Assembly (NCBI GenBank): GCA_944391705.1
Contig: CALXUN010000001.1
Coordinates: 1-64,000, forward strand
Length of the DNA stretch: 64,000 bases
DNA from: an uncultured Alphaproteobacteria bacterium
GTDB taxonomy: Bacteria; Pseudomonadota; Alphaproteobacteria; RF32; CAG-239
Direction: 5' to 3'
The position numbers and the translations under genes were made by a program. A model generated the notes under the pieces. That model was not told where the DNA came from. It searched no databases and worked only from the letters and a program-made list of their open reading frames with translations. Positions 53,460 to 62,049 of the stretch are shown here, in pieces (positions within the stretch are counted from its first letter, which is position 1; each line of letters begins with the position of its first letter).

Positions 53460-54035
53460 CTATTCTTTCCAGTCAACCAGATGCTCCAAAAAAGCCTCTA
53501 TAAAATCGCCGCGGCGGTTTTGATAATCCAGATAATATGCATGCTCCCAGACATCAATTGTTAAAACGGCCTCCAAATCATGCGCCAACGGATTATCGGC
53601 ATTTAGGGTCTTCATAATCGCCAGATGTTCTTTATCCGTGCGGACAAGCCATGCCCAACCGCTCCCGAACTGCGCCAAAGCGGCATCTTTAAATTCTTTA
53701 CGAAAATTTTCATAACTGCCGAAAGAACGGGTAATTTCTTCTAACAAATGCCCCTGCGGTTTGCCGCCGCCGTTCGGACGCATGGAATTCCAGAAAAACG
53801 TATGATTCCATGTTTGGGCGGCATTATTAAAAATTGCCGTATATTCCGGTTTTCCGGCCGTGTTTTTAACAATTTCCGGCAACGCCATATTTTCAAATTC
53901 CGTTCCGGCAATCAGCTTATTTAAATTATCAATATAAGTCTGATGATGTTTTAAATAATGAAATTCCATCGTATTCCGGGAAATGTATGGTTCAAGTTCA
54001 TCAAGTTTGTAATTTAAAGGCGGCAATTTAAACAT
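53460..54035 (-). CDS. sodB: Superoxide dismutase (Fe type)
   Basis: 191 residues. Metal ligands are the His in NTMEFHYLKHHQTY, the His in QTWNHTFFWNSM, and Asp/His in TIDVWEHAYYLDYQNRR. The FGSGWAWLV segment and overall length match Fe-SOD. It detoxifies superoxide in the cytosol, useful to an anaerobe briefly exposed to oxygen. It is monocistronic, divergent from ctrA. Confidence 0.96.
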   Translation of the reverse strand: MFKLPPLNYKLDELEPYISRNTMEFHYLKHHQTYIDNLNKLIAGTEFENMALPEIVKNTAGKPEYTAIFNNAAQTWNHTFFWNSMRPNGGGKPQGHLLEEITRSFGSYENFRKEFKDAALAQFGSGWAWLVRTDKEHLAIMKTLNADNPLAHDLEAVLTIDVWEHAYYLDYQNRRGDFIEAFLEHLVDWKE

Positions 54036-54125
54036 TTTTTTCTCCTTAAAATTTTTGCTTTTATATAAATATACATGGAAATTGCTTCATTTCAAGCTGA
54101 TTACCGGCCCTTTACGATTTATTTT

Positions 54126-54141
54126 GTTAATAATTATTAAC
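54126..54141. promoter_or_regulatory. 16-bp perfect palindrome upstream of ctrA
   Basis: GTTAATAATTATTAAC is perfectly palindromic and contains TTAA half sites six bases apart, near the CtrA consensus TTAA-N7-TTAA. It lies about 80 bp before ctrA, between ctrA and sodB, and may be an autoregulatory site. Confidence 0.4.
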
Positions 54142-54221
54142 AGGCCTTTAAAAAGATTCACAAATAAAAATTATAGCGTTATAGTAAAAATACCATTGAA
54201 AAATTACGGAAGGGCAAAGAG

Positions 54222-54908
54222 ATGAGAGTATTGTTAGTAGAAGACGATTATGCCGTTTCCCAAAGCATTGAAACAATGCTGAAAAAAGAAGGCATGATTG
54301 TGGACGCGACCGATTTGGGCGAAGATGGCCTGGAAATCGGTAAATTATACGATTATGATATCATTATTCTGGACCTGATGCTTCCGGACATGAACGGTTA
54401 TGAAGTGTTAAAAAGCCTGCGCAACGCCAAGGTCAACACCCCGGTTTTGATTTTGTCAGGCTTATCCGAACCGGACAAAAAAGTTAAAGGCTTAGGTTAC
54501 GGCGCAGATGATTATCTGACCAAACCCTTTGACAAATCTGAACTTTTAGCACGCATTCAGGCCATTGTCCGCCGCTCAAAAGGGCATTCCAACTCCATTA
54601 TCAAAACCGGCGATGTTGAAGTTAACCTTGATACGCAGACGGTTACCGTCGGCGGAAAAGCGCTGCACCTGACCGGCAAAGAATACGGCATTATGGAATT
54701 GCTTTCTTTGCGCAAAGGCTCAACGCTCAACAAAGACCAGTTCTTAAACCACCTTTATGGCGGCATTGACGAACCGGAATTGAAAATCATTGATGTTTTT
54801 ATCTGCAAATTGCGCAAAAAACTGGAAAAAGCCTCCGGCGGCAAAAATTATATTGAAACCGTCTGGGGCCGCGGCTATGTGTTGCGTGATCCGGATGAAG
54901 TCAAATAA
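54222..54908 (+). CDS. ctrA: Cell-cycle response regulator CtrA
   Basis: OmpR-type regulator. The receiver domain has Asp8/Asp9, phospho-acceptor Asp51 ([17 protein letters not shown]) and the [12 protein letters not shown] end; the DNA-binding wing has [18 protein letters not shown] and [19 protein letters not shown], which is nearly invariant in alphaproteobacterial CtrA. It controls DNA replication, division and polar development. AAGGGCAAAGAG precedes the ATG. RNA/XRE cassette 2 sits directly behind its terminator. Confidence 0.96.
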   Translation: MRVLLVEDDYAVSQSIETMLKKEGMIVDATDLGEDGLEIGKLYDYDIIILDLMLPDMNGYEVLKSLRNAKVNTPVLILSGLSEPDKKVKGLGYGADDYLTKPFDKSELLARIQAIVRRSKGHSNSIIKTGDVEVNLDTQTVTVGGKALHLTGKEYGIMELLSLRKGSTLNKDQFLNHLYGGIDEPELKIIDVFICKLRKKLEKASGGKNYIETVWGRGYVLRDPDEVK

Positions 54909-54927
54909 AAACCGGAATGGTAAATTT

Positions 54928-54954
54928 AACCCCGCCTGAAGAGGCGGGGTTTTT
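54928..54954. terminator. Terminator between ctrA and cassette 2
   Basis: AACCCCGCC-TGAAGA-GGCGGGGTT followed by T-run. The same hairpin closes the BI-1 gene beside cassette 3. Confidence 0.8.
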
Positions 54955-54960
54955 GTTTTA

Positions 54961-55236
54961 TTATTCTTTATCCTTATCTTTATCCTTGGCCGGAGGATAA
55001 TCAATGAGTTCGATTTTAACCCGCTTGTCATAAAACGCCGCCAGCTGTGCCAGATAGCCGCCGTTAATCTGGCCGCGGCCGCATATCAGATAATCCAATT
55101 GCCATTCCGGTATGCGGGAAAGTACCGACAAGTCTTCCAATGACATATCATGACTTTGGCGCAACTCCCATAACAGCTTCCGGGTTTCTCGCCGGGTTAA
55201 TCTTAAGGCCGCGCGTCTTTGTTGTTTATTAAGCAT
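54961..55236 (-). CDS. XRE/Cro-type HTH protein of the RNA/XRE cassette, copy 2
   Basis: 91 residues, nearly identical to copies 1 and 3 in the HTH core (LWELRQSHDMSLEDLSVLS, then PEWQLDYLICGRGQINGG) plus a tail of Lys-Asp pairs (PPAKDKDKDKE). MLNKQQ is the start: AAAGGAG is nine bases upstream, and the intermediate ATG used by other copies is ATA here. The upstream frame to 55314 lies in the RNA terminator. Confidence 0.72.
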   Translation of the reverse strand: MLNKQQRRAALRLTRRETRKLLWELRQSHDMSLEDLSVLSRIPEWQLDYLICGRGQINGGYLAQLAAFYDKRVKIELIDYPPAKDKDKDKE

Positions 55237-55270
55237 ATTTATAAGCTCCTTTCTTTTGTTCATATCAAAA

Positions 55271-55432
55271 TTAAAACAAAACCACCTTAAAATTTTTAAG
55301 GTGGGGAGCCACAAAACTGTCGATCACAGTCCCCGTTATTCGTGCCAAAGGCCTTATTTCCGGGACTCCCCCAAAGAAGGAGTTTTTGATCGAAGATGTC
55401 TTGTGGACACCACCGTCAAGCGACGGCAGTGC
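55271..55432 (-). ncRNA. Structured RNA of the RNA/XRE cassette, copy 2
   Basis: Promoter TTGCAA (55457-55462), 16 bp, TAATAT (55435-55440, minus strand). Same helices as copy 1 with different bases: closing helix CCACAAGAC/GTTTTGTGG, second helix CGATCA/TGATCG, arm CCCG/CGGG capped by GCC-TTT-GGC, terminator CCACCTTAAA/TTTAAGGTGG. The 5' hairpin CACTGCCGTC/GACGGTGGTG is retained exactly. Confidence 0.75.
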
Positions 55433-55495
55433 TTATATTAAAGATTTATACAAATTTTGCAAGGAAAATTCATCTGATTTTATTTTACATCCATT

Positions 55496-55520
55496 AAAAA
55501 AACCGGCACAAAGCCGGTTT
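55496..55520 (-). terminator. gpsA terminator
   Basis: AACCGGC-ACAAA-GCCGGTT with an A-run on the left (T-run on the minus strand). Confidence 0.7.
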
Positions 55521-55542
55521 ATTCTAAAAAAAGCAATTTAAT

Positions 55543-56520
55543 TTAAGCACAAACATAATCAAATTCTTTTTTCAAACCCCGTTCAAACATTTCCCGGATT
55601 GTCGCTTTAATGTCAGCATCTTCATAAATCACCTTATAAAGCGCCTGACAAATCGGCATATCAATATTCTCCTTATCGGCAATAATTTTAACCGCTTTAA
55701 GCGTTGCCACCCCCTCGGCCAGCTTTCCGAAACGTTCACCTTTGGCAAACATCTCTCCATACATGCGGTTATGGCTGTGCTTGGAAAACAATGTGGCTTC
55801 ATAATCGCCTAAGTGTGCCAGCCCGTAAGCCGTAAACGGATTGCCGCCGAAATGTTTGATAAGACGGCCTACCTCAACCGGCGCCCGCGCCATTAAAGCA
55901 CCTTTAAGCCCGTACCATTCCAACCCGTCCAAAATGCCGGCGGCAATGCCGACAACATTTTTTAACGCTGCGCCGATTTGGTTACCGACAACATCATTAC
56001 CGTAATAAAAACGGATTAAATCACTTTGCAACAGCTTAATCCAGCGGTCTTTGCTTTCCTCGTCATAACTGTCAATAACCGCGCAGGACGGCACTTTTTT
56101 CATATAATCCTGCACATGCCCCGGACCGCCCAGACAGGCAACATGAACGTTTTGCTTAACTTCTTCGTTAAAAACATCAACCAGAATTTTGGCACTTGGT
56201 TCTTCCAAACCCTTCATGGCCAGCAAAAAGTTTTTGCCGTTTAAGTCATAACCGTTCAACTGTTTGGCCAGTTCACGCAAATGCTGGCAGCCGATGGAAA
56301 TAATGATATAATCATTTTGCAGGATTTTATTTAAATCCGGCGTCAAAACCATATTATCGCTTAATTCCAGATAAGAATTCCGCCGTGTATCCTGCAATTC
56401 CACAAAATTCGGCGATGTCGGAATATCATATAAAACCACGCTGTCCACACAGTAGTTGGCGGCATACCAGCCTAAAAACGTTCCCCAGCGGCCGCAGCCG
56501 ATAACTGATATTTGTTTCAT
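55543..56520 (-). CDS. gpsA: Glycerol-3-phosphate dehydrogenase [NAD(P)+]
   Basis: It makes sn-glycerol 3-phosphate for phospholipids. Rossmann start ISVIGCGRWGTFLGWYAANY; later KNVVGIAAGILDGLEWYGLK with the catalytic Lys, and GLAHLGDYEATLFSKHSHNR. 325 residues from ATG 56520, which follows GAGGAAATT; the longer frame lacks an SD. The first glycine motif is GxGxxG with Arg-Trp, normal for GpsA. Confidence 0.93.
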   Translation of the reverse strand: MKQISVIGCGRWGTFLGWYAANYCVDSVVLYDIPTSPNFVELQDTRRNSYLELSDNMVLTPDLNKILQNDYIIISIGCQHLRELAKQLNGYDLNGKNFLLAMKGLEEPSAKILVDVFNEEVKQNVHVACLGGPGHVQDYMKKVPSCAVIDSYDEESKDRWIKLLQSDLIRFYYGNDVVGNQIGAALKNVVGIAAGILDGLEWYGLKGALMARAPVEVGRLIKHFGGNPFTAYGLAHLGDYEATLFSKHSHNRMYGEMFAKGERFGKLAEGVATLKAVKIIADKENIDMPICQALYKVIYEDADIKATIREMFERGLKKEFDYVCA

Positions 56521-56667
56521 AATTTCCTCATCAACAGTTAAAATCAATATATGAGTAGTTTAGTCATAATAACCGTTTATTGCAATGATGAATATTAAGA
56601 AGTTCACAAGCCAAAACAAACTATCGCCGCCCGGCTGTACTTTGACTTTTCTGTAAAGTATATTATG

Positions 56668-56690
56668 AAAAAACCGGCTTTTGCCGGTTC
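56668..56690 (-). terminator. Terminator of the 56696 gene
   Basis: AACCGGC-TTTT-GCCGGTT with an A-run on the left (T-run on the minus strand). Confidence 0.7.
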
Positions 56691-56695
56691 AAATT

Positions 56696-57055
56696 TTATA
56701 AATGTGTTTTTTTCATCCGTTGTCGGCCGATAATGGCGTTGATATAATCAAAATTCTGAAAAGACTGATAGGCATGGTCAAAGCTTTTCTTATCATAAAT
56801 ATAAAAAACTTTATTGGCCATGCTTTTAATAGCATTATCTATCTTGCCGAATGCTTCATTATAATCCTTGCTGTAATTGTTTTTTGTCTTTTTCTGCACA
56901 ATATCGTGATAAGCCGCTATCACTTTGGCTGTTTCATCAGCAGAATTGGCATAACCTTTTTGTTCAAAATCATGCATAATCTGCGCTGTTGTCTGGTAAA
57001 AACATTTGTTTGTAATAATATTTCTTTGCAAAGCATCATTACTGTTGATAATCAT
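56696..57055 (-). CDS. Unknown helical protein
   Basis: 119 residues, mostly amphipathic helices, Lys/Asn-rich, without signal peptide or known motif. AAGGTATTGATTTGCC precedes the ATG. It stands alone between terminators, convergent to nothing on its right. No family recognised. Confidence 0.5.
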   Translation of the reverse strand: MIINSNDALQRNIITNKCFYQTTAQIMHDFEQKGYANSADETAKVIAAYHDIVQKKTKNNYSKDYNEAFGKIDNAIKSMANKVFYIYDKKSFDHAYQSFQNFDYINAIIGRQRMKKTHL

Positions 57056-57167
57056 GGCAAATCAATACCTTTCCCAAAAAACCAACATATATATACCACA
57101 TTTTTTACAAAATTGCAAGAGGGTTGTAATATAATCAGAGAACCAGGCATTTTTTCTTTTTCCATAT

Positions 57168-57197
57168 AAAAAATCTCCCGATTTGGGAGATTTTTTA
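57168..57197. terminator. Terminator next to the Cys-rich protein gene
   Basis: AAAAAATCTCCC-GATTT-GGGAGATTTTTT, nearly perfect, usable in both directions. Confidence 0.8.
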
Positions 57198-57232
57198 GTA
57201 ACAAATTATGTACTGCATCTATAATTATATTT

Positions 57233-58981
57233 TTAAGTTACAGATCCATCAGGATTTATACATTTTCTACAGTCATGCGATACTCCATCTTTATCTTTTA
57301 TTATTAGGGTTATAGAATTCTGTCCACTACCACAAATATAAGTGAGCGGATAGCATACTTCACACTTATAACAACCCGGATTAGTACTATGTTCAACTGC
57401 TATACGATCACCTAAACACCTTATAGTGGAATTTTCACTATATCCGTCCGGACAGCTATTGACACATATTTTACACTGAGTATCCCCGCTATACTCATCT
57501 GTAGGCTCCAAATGTCCATCCATACAGAAACCATTCTGTGAACATTTCTTCTTCTCACACTTTTTGCATCCGGCTGCATCTGTATCCGTCCCAAGTGTCC
57601 AACCCTTCGTTCCGGTCGTACCGCAATCGGCTGCCGTCTTGGCATAGCCATCCGTACACTGAAGCGTTACGCATCCATAACAGCCTTTAACTGTGGCATG
57701 TTCTTGAAGCGTTTGCCCACTCGGACAAATCCTAAACTGGCTCGTGGAATAACCGGCAGGACAATCTTTAACGCATCGATAACATTTTGTATTGCCGGCA
57801 TAAGCCGTCGGATGATATTCCGCCTTATAGCCGCTGAGGCAATAACTAAAGTTACCGCCGGTATATCCTATCGGACAAGTCTTAGCCTTGCATTGATAGC
57901 ATCCGGCATTGTCCTCGGCAGTTCCTAATGTCCAGCCACTGCTGCCGGTAGTACCACAATCAGCAACAGTTTTGGCATAACCATCTGTACAAGCCAGTTC
58001 TTCATCCCCCCCCTCGGTATCTAAACACTTCTTTGCCGTTACATCGTACGGGCAGGCAATCCAGGCTCCGTCACAAGTTTTATCTGTGTAGCCTAAGTCT
58101 TTGCAAACCGTGCTTTTCTGTGCATTACATTCTTCAAAAAAATCCCAATAACCGTCTTCGCACTGGCAGTTATTGCCGCAAGCTGCCTGAATGCCTCTTA
58201 CATAATCATTACAAATGACATGTGCCGGTATATTGCCGACATACTCATACCTGTCATCCGAACAACCGTTTATACAAGAATTTGATGTTCCGGTCGCATA
58301 GCTGAAACCGCAAACACAATTATACGTCGGTGTTTGGTTGCATTTATAAACAACCTCACCGCTCGGCTGGTTGGTACAGGTTCTGCTAAAACCATAACAA
58401 CACTCATCGGGATCTGTTACCCAGTCACCGCCGTCAGGTGTCGGACAGGTACAAGAAGTGTGTTTTTCCGTACCATCATTACAGGAAGCTCCGCCTTCAT
58501 TAGCATCGGCATCACAGGCATAATAGTCACTGGAACATTGACAACTCTGGTACAAACCGCCGCAAGGCTCGCCAACGCCTTCCAAACCGTTGCCGGTACA
58601 GTCTTCCGTATAAGAGGCATCACAACCGCAATAGCCTATTTCACAAGCTGTATAAGGATTTCCCTCAGCATCTATGCCTGTACAACTTGCACCATTACAA
58701 ACCTGGCCTTCACCGTCACAACGCTCATAAATAGAACCGTCTGAACAACAATCTTCCGGACGGTAAAGATTTATACCGCCATCAGCACATTTTGAAGCTC
58801 CTGCTTCAGGAATTTCACAAATTTCATACCCCGGGCATGCCTCCGAGCCGCTAAAACTGGGTGTTGTCAAACATCCTTCATCATCATCGCTTCCGGCCAG
58901 AAAACAGACACGGGCTTCGGCAGAAACGCTTAAAATCAGCACTCCGGCCAGAATCAAGGAAATCTTTCTAAAACTAAGCAT
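57233..58981 (-). CDS. Large secreted cysteine-rich protein
   Basis: 582 residues with a Sec signal peptide (ISLILAGVLILSVSAEA) and dozens of Cys spaced every 5-15 residues, a disulphide-rich surface or secreted protein. Two long internal repeats begin CTDGYAKTVADCGTTG and CTDGYAKTAADCGTTG and both run to a CxxC pair; shorter units such as CPxGY..C recur. No anchor or catalytic motif is visible. The start at 58981 (MLSFRKIS) is set by the signal peptide; 11 upstream residues are not needed. Adhesion or protection is possible but unproved. Confidence 0.7.
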   Translation of the reverse strand: MLSFRKISLILAGVLILSVSAEARVCFLAGSDDDEGCLTTPSFSGSEACPGYEICEIPEAGASKCADGGINLYRPEDCCSDGSIYERCDGEGQVCNGASCTGIDAEGNPYTACEIGYCGCDASYTEDCTGNGLEGVGEPCGGLYQSCQCSSDYYACDADANEGGASCNDGTEKHTSCTCPTPDGGDWVTDPDECCYGFSRTCTNQPSGEVVYKCNQTPTYNCVCGFSYATGTSNSCINGCSDDRYEYVGNIPAHVICNDYVRGIQAACGNNCQCEDGYWDFFEECNAQKSTVCKDLGYTDKTCDGAWIACPYDVTAKKCLDTEGGDEELACTDGYAKTVADCGTTGSSGWTLGTAEDNAGCYQCKAKTCPIGYTGGNFSYCLSGYKAEYHPTAYAGNTKCYRCVKDCPAGYSTSQFRICPSGQTLQEHATVKGCYGCVTLQCTDGYAKTAADCGTTGTKGWTLGTDTDAAGCKKCEKKKCSQNGFCMDGHLEPTDEYSGDTQCKICVNSCPDGYSENSTIRCLGDRIAVEHSTNPGCYKCEVCYPLTYICGSGQNSITLIIKDKDGVSHDCRKCINPDGSVT

Positions 58982-59089
58982 AACAGCCCCCGACGAAAAA
59001 AAATAATTATACATAGTGTAATTTTATCTAAAAAAGCAAAAAATGTCAATTGTTCATTTATGTTTAAAACCTGCCGGCATCCTTTCTTA

Positions 59090-59126
59090 AAAAAAAACCG
59101 CTGCATTAAAATCTTGGCAGCGGTTC
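59090..59126 (-). terminator. mlaC terminator
   Basis: AACCGCTGC and GCAGCGGTT arms after the mlaC stop, T-run on the minus strand. Confidence 0.75.
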
Positions 59127-59132
59127 TTCATC

Positions 59133-59732
59133 TTATTGCTGGCTCTTTTGCCGCAGGTTGGCAATCAGCCCGTCAACCCCGTCGGGCGATTTTTTGATAT
59201 ATGCCGTATATTCATTGCGGGCAGTAATCGCCAGACTGACATTTTCAATGATAATGTCGACAACCTTAAACTTGCCGTCCGTTTCCTTAACCCTCCAAAC
59301 GACTTTCGCCGGCGCGCCCTGCTCCATCGGCACTTCGGTATTCACAAAAATCTGATTGGCGGAGTTAGACGCCGTTGTCCCTTTAAATATAAATGTTTTG
59401 CCTTTAAACTCATCAAACCGCTTGGACCAGGTTTTAATATTCATTTCACGGTAAACATCAATAAACGCCGTCCGCTGTTTAGGCGTTGATGTTTTCCAGT
59501 AACGTCCCAAAACAAAGCGGCCGATAAAATCCAAATCCAGATATTCATTAAAAAGTTTAGCAAAACGGGCATCTTTTTCTTCCGAAGATACATCTGAGTT
59601 AATAATTTCCTCAATCCCTTCGGTAGTTACCTGTTTAATAAAATCTTCGGCTTTCTGGGCGTTAACTTCGGCATTTGCCGCTCCGGCCGCAAACAGGGCA
59701 GCCCCAAAAACCAAACTTAAAAATTTACGCAT
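59133..59732 (-). CDS. mlaC: Phospholipid-binding protein MlaC
   Basis: Periplasmic carrier that moves phospholipids between MlaA and the inner membrane. Signal peptide (FGAALFAAGAANAEV) then the Tgt2/MlaC pattern FNEYLDLDFIGRFVLGRYWK and FIDVYREMNIKTWSKRF. 199 residues. It lies 23 bp after mlaA; the ABC components mlaFED are not in the window. Confidence 0.9.
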   Translation of the reverse strand: MRKFLSLVFGAALFAAGAANAEVNAQKAEDFIKQVTTEGIEEIINSDVSSEEKDARFAKLFNEYLDLDFIGRFVLGRYWKTSTPKQRTAFIDVYREMNIKTWSKRFDEFKGKTFIFKGTTASNSANQIFVNTEVPMEQGAPAKVVWRVKETDGKFKVVDIIIENVSLAITARNEYTAYIKKSPDGVDGLIANLRQKSQQ

Positions 59733-59755
59733 ATTCCCAGTCTCCTTTACATAAA

Positions 59756-60562
59756 TTATTCCATTTCTTCGTCATTGAAATCTTCATCAAAAGCTTCATC
59801 ATAACCAAAATCAAAGTCATAACTTAAAGCTTCATCTTCAGCGCCGGATTGTGCGCACATACTGACAATTTTTTTCCGGTTCTGCAAAAAGGCTGATTTT
59901 ACGGTTGCATAAAAATCAACCGAACCCTCTTCCAAGCTTTCCAACAATCCCATATTTTCCGCATAAATATTGATATATTTTAATGTGGTTGCACCGATAA
60001 CCGCGGCATCCACACCGTCATCGTTAACATCTATCAACGCCCAGAACAGCGGGCTGGCATAAGCATCTGCCGACCAGCCGACAAGATAACGCGGCGTAGC
60101 CGGACCGACAATCGGTACAATAAAGAAAGGCCCGTCCGGCACACAATATTTTGCCATTGTTTTATCAAAACTGTTTTCTTTCTTTTGAAGCCCCCATCCG
60201 GATGCCACATCAAAAGTCCCGGCCAGACCAAGGGTTGAATTAATTAAAAACCGGCTAACCGAAATGCCGCCGTCTTTAACTTCGCCCTGGAAAAGATTGT
60301 TTATAAAATAAGCCGGTTCTTCCAGATTGTTAAAAAAAGCACTGACCCGGTCGCGGAAAAACTGGTTGGTAACATCTTTATAACCTTCCGCCACCGGTTT
60401 CATGACCTTTTTGTTAAAATGATAGTTAAAATTAAACATGGCACGATTATAATATTCCAGACCGGATTCTTCATCGTCCGGACTGAGCTTGCTGCCGTCC
60501 GGATTGGTTGCACAGGCAGCAAGGCCTAAAGCCAAAAGCACCGACAAAGCAAGTTTTTTCAT
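59756..60562 (-). CDS. mlaA: Outer membrane lipid asymmetry protein MlaA (VacJ)
   Basis: Lipoprotein (Cys17 in GLAACATN) followed by the VacJ core: YNRAMFNFNYHFNKKVMKPV, FFNNLEEPAYFINNLFQG, RFLINSTLGLAGTFDVAS and YLVGWSADAYASPLFW. 268 residues with an unusual strongly acidic C-terminal tail (FGYDEAFDEDFNDEEME). It removes misplaced phospholipids from the outer leaflet and is operon partner of mlaC. Confidence 0.92.
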   Translation of the reverse strand: MKKLALSVLLALGLAACATNPDGSKLSPDDEESGLEYYNRAMFNFNYHFNKKVMKPVAEGYKDVTNQFFRDRVSAFFNNLEEPAYFINNLFQGEVKDGGISVSRFLINSTLGLAGTFDVASGWGLQKKENSFDKTMAKYCVPDGPFFIVPIVGPATPRYLVGWSADAYASPLFWALIDVNDDGVDAAVIGATTLKYINIYAENMGLLESLEEGSVDFYATVKSAFLQNRKKIVSMCAQSGAEDEALSYDFDFGYDEAFDEDFNDEEME

Positions 60563-60769
60563 AAACGCATCCTTTTTTATTTTGCCTAAACTGCTACAAA
60601 TATAACAATTACCGCAATTAAATCAATAAAAATATACGCCGTCTTGGTGATATTTTGGTATGGACGCGGGCTTTTTGTTACAATCAAGAAATATCTTGTG
60701 TGTTGCAACAAAAGTTTAAGTGCCGTAATATCAGCCTTAGTTTTGAACTTAATTTATAAGGATGAAAAA

Positions 60770-61930
60770 ATGACAGATAAACCTTCTAAAAAAATAAATT
60801 TGTTTGACTGCGCCACATCGCAAAACATCATCGGCCGGGATAAAATCATGGCCGCTTTGGAAAAAGTTTTGGATCACGGCGCTTATTGTCAGGGCCCGGA
60901 AACCAAAGAACTGGATCAGAAACTGGCTGAATACTCCGGCACAAAATATTGCTCGACCTGCGGTTCGGGTACCGATGCTTTAACCCTGGCTTTAATGGCC
61001 TGGGACGTTAAACCGGGCGATGCCGTATTTGTTTCATCATTTACGTTTGTATCTTCCGCCGAAGCACCGGTTTTGCTTGGAGCAACTCCTGTTTTTGTTG
61101 ATTCAAAACCTGACACCTACAATATGGATCCGGAAGATTTGAAACGCGCTATTTCCGAAGTCAAAAAAGAAGGAAAATTGAACTTGAAAGCCGTTATTCC
61201 GGTTGATATTTTCGGCTCTCCGTGCGAATTGGATGAAATCATTAAAATTGCCCATGAAAACGGTATGAAAGTTTTATCTGACTCCTGCCAGTCATACGGT
61301 TCTGTTTACCATGGCAAAAAAGCCGGTTCCATTTCGGATATGACTGCCACTTCTTTTTACCCGACCAAACCTCTGGCCGGTTATGGCGACGGTGGTGCCG
61401 TCTTTACCAATAACAGCAAAGAAAATGACCTGGTTGTATCCTGCCGCGTTCACGGCATGAGCCCGGAAGATCATTATGACAATGTCCGTTTGGGCATGAC
61501 CGGTCGTATGAATTCCTTCCAGGCCGCGGTTATCTTACAAAAACTGACGGTTTTTGACAAAGAACTGGAAGACCGTTACCGTATTGCCAAACGCTATGAT
61601 ACGGAATTAAGCCCTTATTTCGGCAAACAGCGGATTTTGGACAACTGTCGTTCGGCTTATGCGCTTTATACCATTAACTGCGAACACCGCGATGAGTTAA
61701 TGGCTTACTTAAAAGAAGCCGGAATTCCGTGCGGCGCTTATTATCCGCGCCCGGTCAACACCCAGACCGCTTATGAAAAATGGAATACCCGTTCGGTTCC
61801 GGTTTGTGAAAAACTTTCCAAAACCGTGTTAAGCATTCCGATGCACCCGTATTTGGAAGAAGATGAGCAGTCTTATATCATTGAAACCATGAATAAGTTT
61901 GCCGACAAATATTCGGCCAAAGCTGCTTAA
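60770..61930 (+). CDS. DegT/DnrJ/EryC1/StrS aminotransferase
   Basis: PLP enzyme that aminates keto-sugars for surface glycans. The PLP lysine is in ATSFYPTKPLAGYGDGGAVF; GSGTDALTLALMAW binds the cofactor phosphate; LSDSCQSYGSVYHGKKAG and MTGRMNSFQAAVIL follow. 386 residues from ATG 60770, with AAGGATGAAAAA upstream; the 42 extra upstream residues are not part of the family. It is near the RgpF-like gene, in line with glycan synthesis. Confidence 0.92.
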   Translation: MTDKPSKKINLFDCATSQNIIGRDKIMAALEKVLDHGAYCQGPETKELDQKLAEYSGTKYCSTCGSGTDALTLALMAWDVKPGDAVFVSSFTFVSSAEAPVLLGATPVFVDSKPDTYNMDPEDLKRAISEVKKEGKLNLKAVIPVDIFGSPCELDEIIKIAHENGMKVLSDSCQSYGSVYHGKKAGSISDMTATSFYPTKPLAGYGDGGAVFTNNSKENDLVVSCRVHGMSPEDHYDNVRLGMTGRMNSFQAAVILQKLTVFDKELEDRYRIAKRYDTELSPYFGKQRILDNCRSAYALYTINCEHRDELMAYLKEAGIPCGAYYPRPVNTQTAYEKWNTRSVPVCEKLSKTVLSIPMHPYLEEDEQSYIIETMNKFADKYSAKAA

Positions 61931-61947
61931 ATTTCACGTTTTTAACG

Positions 61948-61977
61948 ACATCCGCCCGCCAAAGGCGGATGTTTTTT
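61948..61977 (+). terminator. Terminator of the DegT gene
   Basis: ACATCCGCC-CGCCAAA-GGCGGATGT followed by T-run. Confidence 0.75.
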
Positions 61978-62049
61978 TATATACTTATTGATTTCGGGCA
62001 AAAAAATTTCTATATTATCAGACAGGATAACATTTTTAAGGAGAAAATT

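Larger units (their letters stand above)
54928..55462 (-). mobile_element. RNA/XRE cassette, copy 2 (whole block)
   Basis: From the AACCCCGCC/GGCGGGGTT terminator to the TTGCAA promoter box, this ~535-bp block is homologous to 62786-63319, although the flanking genes (ctrA, BI-1) are unrelated. Order on the minus strand: promoter, RNA, XRE gene, terminator. No transposase or obvious target duplication is seen. Confidence 0.6.
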
